From CAIWGV01 sp964515175 (GTDB taxonomy: Bacteria; Pseudomonadota; Alphaproteobacteria; UBA7879; UBA5542), in assembly GCA_964515175.1 (NCBI GenBank), contig CAZEUR010000056.1, positions 1 to 5,635 on the forward strand: a stretch of DNA of 5,635 nucleotides, read 5' to 3'. Below are positions 1-5,635 of this stretch, piece by piece. The notes under the pieces were generated by a model that worked only from the letters and a program-made list of their open reading frames with translations, had not been told where the DNA came from and made no database searches. The translations under genes were made by a program, and so were the position numbers. Position 1 is the stretch's first letter. The number at the start of each line of letters is the position of its first letter.

Positions 1-56
<56 letters not shown>

Positions 57-61
57 GTCAC

Positions 62-83
62 GAAGAGCATTGTACAGCTCTTC
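62..83 (+). other. Hairpin in the post-16S spacer
   Basis: The arms GAAGAGC (62-68) and GCTCTTC (77-83) form a 7-bp perfect stem with an 8-base loop, about 14 bases after the end of 16S. The bases that follow are CTTTAG, not a U-run, so it does not look like a standard intrinsic terminator. It may be an rRNA processing structure, but this cannot be decided from sequence alone. Confidence 0.45.
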
Positions 84-142
84 CTTTAGCCTCACGGTCT
101 AAAGTGTTGACGCCAAGCCACTGTCTGCTTTTCTTTTTTCTC

Positions 143-173
143 TAACCTTTCTTTCTCACGAAAGAAAAGGTTA
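143..173 (+). terminator. Strong hairpin, possible end of the 16S transcript
   Basis: The left arm (143-155, TAACCTTTCTTTC) and the right arm (160-173) pair over 13 bp with a single bulged A at 168 and a TCAC loop. It is the most stable-looking structure in the spacer and lies about 95 bases after 16S. A pyrimidine-rich run (about 129-142) precedes it, but no T-run follows on either strand, so it is not a canonical intrinsic terminator. Transcript end, RNase III processing site or neutral inverted repeat are all possible; the terminator type is the closest available label. Confidence 0.35.
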
Positions 174-225
174 CTCTTCAAAAAATTTATTAAAAAGAAA
201 TCGATGAATCTTCCTCACCATCTAA

Positions 226-854
226 TACCGCCTAGAATGGGATCATCACTTCGCTGAAACCCTTCCTTTTCTAAGTATCAGGATACACCTTTTTCAATCC
301 TCTGTTTTTGAAGATGGCAGGTGTGCTTCTCTTCAGGAAATCCCCCCTATTGAAATTAAGCATAGAAAAATATCTTTTCAAAGGCCTGAAGATGTGGAGA
401 TCTTTGACGCTTTGCAAGTTGTTTGGGACTCCTTTCGAGTAGAGGGCTTGGCTCACGACGAGGAAGCGTTCTTGCGTATAATTGATACAGGGCGCTGTTA
501 TGTTAAGGCAAATCTCGGTCATTTAGTCTGTGTTCATCGGGATCATTCAAAAAAGGTGTTTGGGGATGGAACTATCGCAAATGGGGCGATATGCAAGTTC
601 TTCTTCTTGGTGTTGATCTGCCACCAGACTTCTATGTGGTTTCACTCGATTATAGAGATCGATTTTGGCACATTAATCCCTACGCAGGACAATTTGGTCC
701 ACTAGCCATAGATGCCCAGCTTGTGAGATATCTGTACGGACTTCAGGTCTCCGAGGATAACATTGAGCCTATTACTTTTTTGCTAAAAAATCTTCCAGGA
801 AATCCTATCCCTTTACCTCAATCAGAGGATTTCTACCGAAAGAAGAGTTCCTAA
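226..854 (+). pseudogene. Unrecognised protein gene split by a -1 frameshift at A AAA AAG
   Basis: I do not recognise the family. Frame 1 is open from 226 (after a TAA at 223-225) and reads protein-like sequence through FDALQVVWDSF and NLGHLVCVHRDHSKK. Frame 3 then continues with GVWGWNYRKWGDMQVLLLG and runs to the TAA at 852-854. The join falls at the six-A run 549-554: one more A would make a single frame. Reconstructed, it is about 200 residues, rich in aromatic residues, with no membrane segment or signal peptide. No ATG, GTG or TTG occurs in frame 1 before the GTG at 394, so the 5' end is unclear. An ATG at 204 in frame 3 could join frame 1 if one G of GGG (about 239-241) were an insertion, which would give a start MNLPHHLIPPRM. 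The alternative to a broken gene is programmed -1 frameshifting at 549-555. The next broken gene starts about 10 bases downstream, suggesting a former operon. Confidence 0.6.
549..555 (+). other. Slippery heptamer A AAA AAG at the frame switch
   Basis: In frame 1 the codons are TCA AAA AAG GTG, so the heptamer is in the phase needed for tandem -1 slippage, as in the dnaX frameshift site. A -1 slip here leads directly into frame 3 (GGT GTT TGG), which stays open to 854. Known stimulators are weak or absent. There is no clear Shine-Dalgarno-like element about 10 bases upstream. The nearest downstream stem (TATCGC/GCGATA, within about 573-591) has only 6 bp and sits about 20 bases away, farther than usual. 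A simple one-base loss in the A-run explains the data equally well. Confidence 0.4.
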
Positions 855-863
855 TACCTGCCC

Positions 864-1261
864 TTGTTTTATAGAGTAATTCTTTACTTTTCAATAGGAG
901 TTTTAAGCGTTTTTAAATCCTTTGGAGTTGCGAATGCAGACATGTTCTGTGACGAATATAGGAACGCTTTTTTAGAGTTGTGCCTAATGAAGAGGAAAAC
1001 GCAAAAACCGTAAAGAACTCTATTAACTTTTTCTTAGAAAAAGACGGCTATTTTGACCATGGAACTGGGAAAGGTCAATCTGAGAGGCTTCGCTAGTTTT
1101 ATAAAGATCTGGCGCAAAAGAAAAAAGATCTTGAAATGCTTATTAAACATCCAGACTTTGTGGCAGCCCTGCCTTCAGAGAAGCTAGGCAAGCTAACCAG
1201 ATGGTGTGCTCAGAAGGAGTGGGAATTCCTGAAACCTTTGTTGCCTAACCAGAGATTATGA
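864..1261 (+). pseudogene. Broken gene for a small secreted protein (frameshift plus in-frame TAG)
   Basis: I do not recognise the family. Frame 3 from a possible TTG start at 864 encodes a basic start (MFYR), a hydrophobic stretch and a signal-peptidase-like VANA site followed by DMFCDEYRNAF. At the T-run 968-973 the reading must move to frame 2; one extra T would restore it. Frame 2 then reads RVVPNEEENAKTVKNSINFF and continues through a TAG at 1094-1096 (probably once CAG) into FYKDLAQKKKDLEML, a charged and probably helical C-terminal part that ends in KPLLPNQRL and TGA at 1259-1261. The rebuilt product is about 130 residues and likely periplasmic. No ATG start survives; an AGGAG lies at 896-900 without a start codon suitably placed after it. 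Two independent lesions, one of them not in a homopolymer, argue for true decay. Confidence 0.6.
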
Positions 1262-1276
1262 TCTATCAGATAATCT
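1253..1276 (+). terminator. Weak inverted repeat over the stop codon of the broken gene
   Basis: AGATTAT (1253-1259) and ATAATCT (1270-1276) form a 7-bp AT-rich stem with a 10-base loop. It spans the TGA of the preceding broken gene, and only TTTG follows. It could be a remnant terminator but is too weak to rely on. Confidence 0.2.
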
Positions 1277-1308
1277 TTGTGAGGGGGATATAAAAAAGCT
1301 TAGCATCA

Positions 1309-1337
1309 TTGCTTTTTCTTCCTATTTCCACTAAAAC
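1309..1337 (+). promoter_or_regulatory. Candidate sigma-70-type promoter for the transferase gene
   Basis: TTGCTT (1309-1314) and TAAAAC (1332-1337) are separated by exactly 17 bases and would start transcription about 25-30 bases before the GTG at 1372. Both boxes match the consensus only partly and the region is AT-rich, so a chance match is possible. The position after a decayed gene, with the next intact gene downstream, makes a promoter here reasonable. Confidence 0.3.
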
Positions 1338-1371
1338 TATTTCCAGACGTTCATTTCTAGAGAGGTAAATT

Positions 1372-2628
1372 GTGAAAAAAGGTGCCATTTTAATCCTATC
1401 CCTGATCTTTTTGATCGTCGTCTCGATCACAATGTATATGTCTCTTCGTGAGAATTCGGATGCTCCAAAAAGGATAGGAATATTAGTTCATACAGAAAGT
1501 ATAGGCGGCAAGGGTACCTATGAGCTCTATTCTGCCCTGAAACAACAGGGGCATACTGTTAAAATTATCGCTATTCCTTCGTACTATTTCGGCAGATTTT
1601 TGGCGGATATTGATCATAAATTTTTGTCAAAATTTCCTCAGGAGGATGTTTTGTATCCTTGTGGGAAGAAAGCCCCTTACAAAAGTTGTTCCTCCATAGA
1701 CTATTATCAACTAGAGTATATTTTTTCTCAAAATCCTTACGATACTTTTTCTGAGTCTGTTTTAGACCCATCCTTTACCATTAATCATTTAAAAAAGAAG
1801 GCAAAACTTGCCTTTATAGTTTATGGCCCTCATATATTCCATCAAGACATGATCAATGATAAAAAATTCCCTGATAAATTTGAGTATGTTTTTGTCGATT
1901 CTCAGTCAACAAAAGACATATATGTTAAAAAATATGGAATGCCCAAGGATAGAGTAGTTGTCTCTGGATACATAAACTATAAAACCACACGAGATGCTCT
2001 TTCAAGAAATCGAAAAAATTCCCCACACACAGAAACGATTTTATGGATGCCTCGGTGGACTTTAGGATTTAGTAGTCGAGATCTTTTTGAAGGAGGGTCA
2101 ACTTTTCTAAACTATTACCTGTTTTTTTATAAATATGCGACAGAGCATCCTCATGTTAATTTAATCATCCGTCCGCATGTCCTCTTATTTTCTACTGCTG
2201 TAAAAGAGGGGCATATGACTCAGAATGATTTAGATGCTATTCTTCAAAAATTTCGGTCGCTTCCCAACGTTGTTATTTCAGATCATGGGAAAAATCCTCT
2301 TGAGGAGGATATTATAGCATCCGATGTTGTTATAAGTGACGGCACTAGTGCCTTGGCAGAGGTTGTGGTGGCGAACAAACCGATCATTTATCTAAGCAAT
2401 GGATGGAATAATGAATTCAATAGCAATGAATTAAGTAAGGATCTGAAAAAGTTTGTTTATATGGCATATAATCCGAAAGACATCATAAAGTTTCTTGATG
2501 AGATAAAGCGAAACAATTATCTTCCCTGGAAGAAAAAAGAACTCAAAAAAAGAAAAGCTTTTAAAGAAAAAGTGGACCCAATAAAAGATCCTGCGGAGCA
2601 TATTGCCAAATTTCTTTTGAATAATTAA
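1372..2628 (+). CDS. Membrane-anchored GT-B transferase, CDP-glycerol glycerophosphotransferase-like
   Basis: This 418-residue protein has an N-terminal membrane anchor (about residues 5-24) after MKKG, placing the catalytic part outside the cytoplasm or tethered to the membrane. The rest looks like a two-domain GT-B fold. IGILVHTESIGGKGTYELY (35-53) is a Rossmann-type start. YGPHIF (151-156) sits where TagF-like enzymes carry the WHGTP-type histidine. ILWMPRWT (223-230) opens the second domain. LIIRPH (264-269) matches the RxH catalytic motif, and SDGTSALAEVVVANKPIIYL (322-341) matches the nucleotide/phosphate-binding loop (D-x-S-S..E..KP) of the Glyphos_transf family. The C-terminus is strongly basic (about 380-400). 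The GTG start follows AGAGAGG (1359-1365) by 6 bases. Such enzymes transfer glycerol- or polyol-phosphate from CDP donors to surface polymers; donor and acceptor here are unknown. The gene is visibly AT-richer than pntB, stands alone and may have been acquired. Another GT-B transferase class is possible. Confidence 0.75.
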   Translation: MKKGAILILSLIFLIVVSITMYMSLRENSDAPKRIGILVHTESIGGKGTYELYSALKQQGHTVKIIAIPSYYFGRFLADIDHKFLSKFPQEDVLYPCGKKAPYKSCSSIDYYQLEYIFSQNPYDTFSESVLDPSFTINHLKKKAKLAFIVYGPHIFHQDMINDKKFPDKFEYVFVDSQSTKDIYVKKYGMPKDRVVVSGYINYKTTRDALSRNRKNSPHTETILWMPRWTLGFSSRDLFEGGSTFLNYYLFFYKYATEHPHVNLIIRPHVLLFSTAVKEGHMTQNDLDAILQKFRSLPNVVISDHGKNPLEEDIIASDVVISDGTSALAEVVVANKPIIYLSNGWNNEFNSNELSKDLKKFVYMAYNPKDIIKFLDEIKRNNYLPWKKKELKKRKAFKEKVDPIKDPAEHIAKFLLNN

Positions 2629-2692
2629 AGAGAGATGGCTCTTCCCACTCATTTCTGATAAAAATATCTCCAGAACTCTTCAAGATAAGGAA

Positions 2693-3130
2693 ATGAAATC
2701 ATATCGTTTGAAAACAAACTTGTCATCATCGTCAACAAAGACATCGATGTTGGCGTTGCCATGAATGCGGTCGCGCATTCATCTTTCTCTATGGGCGCAC
2801 TTCTGGGGCCAGAAATTGCATTTTTAACGAACTACAAAGATGCCAGTGGTAATATTTGGCCCATGTCGGGGATGCCTTATATTGTTTTGAGGGGTAAAAT
2901 CTTCTGAAATAAAGAAGGCCGTCCTTGCTGCGAAAATTGAAGAGGTCAAACAATTGGCTTTTGTGGAAACTATGACCGGCGGTACGTGGGAACAGCAAAT
3001 TGCTCGCACAGCGCCTTTGTCAGAAGAAGAGCATATCTACTATGCAGCCGTTCTATTCGGTGATTGGGGCAAGGTGAGCCAGATTACGAAGAGATTTTCT
3101 TTGTCTAAACAACAGGTGGCAGTCCAATGA
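2693..3130 (+). pseudogene. DUF2000 family gene, broken by two compensating homopolymer frameshifts
   Basis: The reading ENKLVIIVNKDIDVGVAMNA, then HSSFSMGALLG, NYKDASGNIWPMSGMPYIVL and later FVETMTGGTW, resembles the small uncharacterised DUF2000 family (conserved N-x-x-A-H near the start, a central D-x-x-G segment, usually about 130-150 residues). It is spread over three phases. It runs from ATG 2693 (MKSYR) in frame 2, passes to frame 1 at the TTT of 2706-2708 (one T short), then to frame 2 at AAAA 2896-2899 (one A too many) before a TGA at 2905-2907. It ends at TGA 3128-3130. The two indels cancel, giving about 145 residues. A start further in (frame 1, after a TAA at 2686-2688) would avoid the first shift but lacks a normal start codon. 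The next gene's ATG overlaps the stop (ATGA), so the two genes were translationally coupled. DUF2000 function is unknown. Confidence 0.7.
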
Positions 3131-3378
3131 TCCAAACAACTGAAATCCAGCTCGGTCTCTACCAGCATTATTCCGGGAAACTCTATCGAGTTCTTGGGAT
3201 ATCGCGGCATTCAGAAACACTCGAAGAAATAGTAGTTTATCAACAATTCTATGGCGACCATGGCCTTTGGGTGCGACCCAAAGAGATGTTCTTTGAAGAG
3301 GTAGAAATTGAGGGTAAGAAGCAGCCTCGATTTACCTATAAGGGGGCTCTGTTTACCAAGGCGCTGGCGTTACGTTGA
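3127..3378 (+). CDS. DUF1653 family small protein
   Basis: This complete 83-residue protein contains the full DUF1653 signature: GLYQHYSGKLYRVLGISRHS (10-29), SETLEEIVVYQ (29-39), FYGDHGLWVRPKEMF (41-55) and PRFTYK (67-72). The family consists of short soluble, beta-rich proteins of unknown function, normally 65-85 residues, so the length is usual; the tail after residue 72 is the variable part. ATG 3127 is supported by the family N-terminus, by AGGTGG at 3114-3119 (7 bases upstream) and by the ATGA overlap with the DUF2000 stop. This intact gene may now depend on its own binding site for translation, because the upstream reading frame is broken. Confidence 0.9.
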   Translation: MIQTTEIQLGLYQHYSGKLYRVLGISRHSETLEEIVVYQQFYGDHGLWVRPKEMFFEEVEIEGKKQPRFTYKGALFTKALALR

Positions 3379-3432
3379 TCTTGAATGGCAGTCGTGCTAT
3401 GCCGAAACAGCTTAATTATAGGGAGTGTGACT

Positions 3433-3927
3433 ATGCCAAAAAAATCACCAGCAAAATCAAAAGAAGTGAATTCAAAAGAAACTGGCTGTTTTTGGGCCAT
3501 GATGTGTCATTTGAGTGCCCTTGCGGGGTTCATTATATTTCCGTTTATCGGAAGTTTGGCATTGCCGCTCCTTGTGTGGGCGATTAAGAAAGGATCCTCT
3601 CCTTTGGTTGCAGCGAACGGGCGATCCGTCATCAACTTTATTCTGTCCCTTTGGCTTTATACCTTTGTTTTTGGATTGGGAATGGTGATTTTATGCGCTA
3701 TGGCAGCTCCCGCCTTCTTCTCCTTTTATACTCTTTTAGGTCTCGATAATTTTGACGCCTATTACACCATTTCTGGGGCACTCTTTCTCTTTGGAATGGG
3801 AGTTGTGGCCGTGCTGGGGGCCCTCTTTTGGTTCTTCCAATGGGCCCTTATGATTTATGCATCCATCAAAGCGCTCAATGGGGAAGTATATGAGTATCCT
3901 CTCACTATTAAGTTTTTGAAGGGATAA
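3433..3927 (+). CDS. DUF4870 (Tic20-like) membrane protein
   Basis: This 164-residue inner-membrane protein begins with a basic, soluble N-terminus (MPKKSPAKSK). CHLSALAGFIIFPFIGSLAL (25-44) leads into LLVWAIKK and the polar SPLVAANGRSVINF (56-69). Membrane segments lie at about 22-50, 66-90 and 115-145. The C-terminal ALNGEVYEYPLTIKFLKG (147-164) matches the ..NGE.Y.YP.TI.F.. ending of DUF4870. The stretch between the second and third segments (about 91-113, APAFFSFYTLLGLDNFDAYY) makes it longer than the usual 100-120 residues. The ATG at 3433 is chosen over the in-frame ATG at 3385 because AGGGAG (3420-3425) lies 7 bases before it and the family match starts after it; the extra 16 residues would not resemble the family. 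It is 54 bases after the DUF1653 stop, probably co-transcribed. The family's function is unknown. Confidence 0.85.
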   Translation: MPKKSPAKSKEVNSKETGCFWAMMCHLSALAGFIIFPFIGSLALPLLVWAIKKGSSPLVAANGRSVINFILSLWLYTFVFGLGMVILCAMAAPAFFSFYTLLGLDNFDAYYTISGALFLFGMGVVAVLGALFWFFQWALMIYASIKALNGEVYEYPLTIKFLKG

Positions 3928-3985
3928 AGCGGGATCCTGCCGTCGACCCTGTGGGGTTCCTCGGATGATGGTTACCCCCGCTTTA
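3925..3985. terminator. Inverted repeat between convergent genes, possible bidirectional terminator
   Basis: TAAAGCGGG (3925-3933) and CCCGCTTTA (3977-3985) are perfect 9-bp inverted arms around a 43-base loop. The left arm includes the stop of the DUF4870 gene; the right arm covers the last codons of chaB (W-V-K-R-G). Inside the loop ACCC/GGGT at about 3946-3957 forms a small GC hairpin. There is no long T-run on either side, only CTTTA, so intrinsic termination is plausible but unproven. The position between facing genes is the main support. Confidence 0.4.
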
Positions 3986-4202
3986 CCCACTTATCTCCAA
4001 CTTTTTTGTAGCTTTTTTCCACCACACTCCAGGCAACTTTTGCGGCTACCTCATCTTGAGAATCGTGGGGATCATCGCGTTTGGCGGGATTGGCATACTC
4101 GTGCCAGGCTTTGTTGAAGACCTCCATCCAAATTTCTTGAGCATGTTTGGGAAGATGATCTTTGACTCCCTTAGGGAGTTCAGTGGTTTTTTTATAGGGC
4201 AT
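3972..4202 (-). CDS. chaB: ChaB family protein (putative cation transport regulator)
   Basis: This 76-residue protein closely matches E. coli ChaB in length and sequence: MPYKKTTELPKGVKDHLPKH (1-20), AQEIWMEVFNKAWHEY (21-36), the DD-rich linker, then EVAAKVAWSVVEKSY (51-65) and the KW.K ending. It should be a small helical cytoplasmic protein. ChaB was named for linkage to the ChaA Na+/Ca2+-H+ antiporter, but its mechanism is poorly known and no chaA is in this window. The ATG at 4200-4202 follows a perfect AAGGAGG (positions 4208-4214 on the opposite strand) by 5 bases, complementary to the 16S end at 40-46. It lies 60 bases after pntB on the same strand, probably read with it, and overlaps the convergent inverted repeat at its stop. 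Confidence 0.93.
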   Translation of the reverse strand: MPYKKTTELPKGVKDHLPKHAQEIWMEVFNKAWHEYANPAKRDDPHDSQDEVAAKVAWSVVEKSYKKVGDKWVKRG

Positions 4203-4217
4203 AAGAACCTCCTTACG

Positions 4218-4246
4218 TTTCTAAAATTGTAACGTGATTTTAGAAA
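4218..4246 (-). promoter_or_regulatory. 10-bp inverted repeat between pntB and chaB
   Basis: The arms TTTCTAAAAT (4218-4227) and ATTTTAGAAA (4237-4246) are perfect over 10 bp around a 9-base centre. The repeat lies just before the chaB ribosome binding site. On the coding (-) strand the T-run comes before the stem rather than after it, so it does not fit a pntB terminator. On the + strand an A-run follows. A regulator-binding dyad, or an mRNA stem affecting chaB translation or pntB 3' stability, are both possible. Confidence 0.45.
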
Positions 4247-4262
4247 AAAAGAAGATCTAAAG

Positions 4263-5635
4263 TTATTGTTCCATGGCCTTAATAATGTGCTCCACCATCT
4301 TCTTGGCGTCACCAAAGAGCATCATGGTGTTATCCCGATGGAAGAGTTCATTTTCCACACCTGCATATCCAGAAGACAAAGAACGCTTGATGAACAAAAC
4401 TGTCTTTGCTTTTTCCACATCGAGAATGGGCATGCCATAAATGGGGCTCTTGGGGTCTGTTTTAGCGGCCGGGTTTGTTACGTCATTGGCTCCAATCACC
4501 AAGGCCACATCTGTGGATGCGAAATCACGGTTAATATCATCGAGCTCAACCACATCTTCATAGGGGATATTGGCTTCTGCTAAAAGAACATTCATATGTC
4601 CTGGCATGCGACCGGCCACGGGGTGAATGGCAAAGCGGACCTTAACGCCCTGTTCCTTCAATAATTCGACCATTTCCTTCAACGCATGCTGAGCTTGAGC
4701 CACTGCCATACCGTATCCAGGAACAATAATCACGGAGCTCGCATTCTTCATCAAAAAAGCTGCATCTTCTGCGCTTCCTGTCTTTACTGGTTTTGCTTCC
4801 CCACTGGCTGCAGGGCCTCCACCAGCAGAGGCGTCTCCCCCAAACCCGCCAAGGACAACGTTCACAATGGATCGATTCATACCCTTGCACATAATGTAGC
4901 TGAGGATAGCGCCCGAGGATCCAACCAAGGCACCTGTAATGATGAGAAGATTGTTTTGGAGTGTGAACCCAATGCCACAGGCCGCCCATCCGGAATAAGA
5001 GTTTAGCATAGAGACGATGACAGGCATGTCCGCACCTCCAATGGGGAGAACCAATAGAATGCCGAGCAGTAGGGAAAGAGCCGTCAATACCCAGAAAGCC
5101 CCAAAAGTGCCATGGATGGTGAGCCAGGTTCCAGCGGCGATGATGGCTAAAAGCAGGGCCGCATTAAAGAGATGCTGTCCGTTAAATACCAGAGGCTTGC
5201 TTCCAATGAATCCTTGAAGCTTTCCGAAGGCCATGATGGAACCCGTGAAGGTGATAGCTCCGATGGCAGTACCGAGGCCCATTTCAATGAGGGCGCCCAT
5301 TTTAATCCCTTGCATGCCGCCAATTCCAAAAACATCAGGAGAATAAAGGGCAGAGGCGGCGACACAAACAGCGGCAAGTCCTACCAAGCTGTGGAATCCA
5401 GCGACCAATTGAGGGAGTGCGGTCATTTTGATTTTCTGTGCAATCAAAGTACCAATAACACCACCGATCAGCAGCCCCCCTAAAATTGTTTCAAAACTTA
5501 AAACAGATTCATTGAAGAGTGTTGTGCCAATGGCAAGCGCCATTCCCACCATGCCGTACATATTCCCTTGTCGAGCAGAGGTGGGAGAAGAGAGGCCCCG
5601 AAGTGCCATGATGAAGCAGATGGAGGCAACGAGAT
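4263..5635 (-). CDS. pntB: NAD(P) transhydrogenase subunit beta (5' end beyond window)
   Basis: This is the integral-membrane beta subunit of proton-translocating transhydrogenase, which with PntA moves hydride from NADH to NADP+ using the proton gradient. About 456 residues are visible. The Met encoded at 5607-5609 is internal: the frame stays open to the edge with LVASICFI, matching the family's first membrane segment, so only a few residues are missing. Counting from that Met, GFHSLVGLAAV (71-81) holds the conserved membrane histidine. IGGADMPVIVSMLNSYSGWA (190-209) and LVGSSGAILSYIMCKGMNRS (228-247) are transmembrane signatures. A Gly/Ala-rich linker (257-275) leads to the NADP-binding domain with VPGYGMAVAQAQ (296-307), HPVAGRMPGHMNVLLAEANI (329-348), GANDVTNPAA (373-382) and KRSLSSGYAGVEN (408-420). 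All key motifs are intact. pntA would be expected upstream, outside the window; chaB follows 60 bases downstream. Confidence 0.97.
   Translation of the reverse strand, partial: LVASICFIMALRGLSSPTSARQGNMYGMVGMALAIGTTLFNESVLSFETILGGLLIGGVIGTLIAQKIKMTALPQLVAGFHSLVGLAAVCVAASALYSPDVFGIGGMQGIKMGALIEMGLGTAIGAITFTGSIMAFGKLQGFIGSKPLVFNGQHLFNAALLLAIIAAGTWLTIHGTFGAFWVLTALSLLLGILLVLPIGGADMPVIVSMLNSYSGWAACGIGFTLQNNLLIITGALVGSSGAILSYIMCKGMNRSIVNVVLGGFGGDASAGGGPAASGEAKPVKTGSAEDAAFLMKNASSVIIVPGYGMAVAQAQHALKEMVELLKEQGVKVRFAIHPVAGRMPGHMNVLLAEANIPYEDVVELDDINRDFASTDVALVIGANDVTNPAAKTDPKSPIYGMPILDVEKAKTVLFIKRSLSSGYAGVENELFHRDNTMMLFGDAKKMVEHIIKAMEQ

Noticed and set aside
271..522. 83-codon open frame on the - strand over the first broken gene
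   Set aside because: It is antisense to the better-supported + strand reading, has no clear ribosome binding site and shows no recognisable family features.
2629..2643. Short AAGAG/CTCTT hairpin after the transferase gene
   Set aside because: It has only 5 bp and no T-run follows, so it is not a supportable terminator.
3385..3432. Upstream in-frame ATG for the DUF4870 protein
   Set aside because: The ATG at 3433 has AGGGAG at ideal spacing and the extra 16 residues do not resemble the family.
3375..3587. 70-codon + strand open frame starting at TTG 3375
   Set aside because: It overlaps the DUF4870 gene in another frame, and its sequence shows no family features.
4642..4989. 115-codon open frame on the - strand inside pntB
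   Set aside because: It is a shifted-frame shadow of pntB, whose own frame shows all family motifs; the sequence is low-complexity in Trp, Cys and Arg.
5607..5609. ATG as the start of pntB
   Set aside because: The frame stays open upstream to the window edge and encodes the hydrophobic start typical of PntB, so this Met is internal.

Overview
The window opens with the last ~48 bases of a 16S rRNA gene. Its sequence (GTAGCCGTAGGGGAACC, then GGCTGGATCACCTCCTTTCT) is of alphaproteobacterial type. No tRNA-Ile, tRNA-Ala or 23S follows; protein-gene remains begin within about 200 bases. An unlinked 16S gene, two or three decayed genes, modest GC content and an orphan surface-polymer transferase together suggest a host-associated alphaproteobacterium of the Rickettsiales or Holosporales kind. 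That placement is inference; the 16S end itself only supports Alphaproteobacteria.

Layout. (1) 1-48: 16S 3' end, then a spacer with two hairpins (62-83 and 143-173). (2) 226-1261: two broken genes on the + strand. The first is an unrecognised protein split by a -1 shift exactly at A AAA AAG. The second is an unrecognised secreted protein with a T-run frameshift and an in-frame TAG. (3) 1372-2628: an intact, AT-rich, membrane-anchored GT-B-type transferase resembling the CDP-glycerol glycerophosphotransferase family. (4) 2693-3927: a + strand cluster of a DUF2000 gene (readable only through two compensating frameshifts), a DUF1653 gene overlapping it by ATGA, and a DUF4870 membrane protein. 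(5) 3972-5635: on the - strand, pntB (proton-translocating NAD(P) transhydrogenase beta subunit, its 5' end beyond the window) followed by chaB. The two blocks converge at about 3928-3971.

The genes form separate small units rather than one pathway. PntB is housekeeping redox/NADPH metabolism with ChaB downstream in the same orientation. DUF2000-DUF1653-DUF4870 is a small uncharacterised cluster. The transferase probably modifies a surface polymer. No convincing new system is visible. The most informative material is the set of hidden, frameshifted genes: one carries a perfect dnaX-type slippery heptamer, and another would be missed entirely by a normal gene caller.
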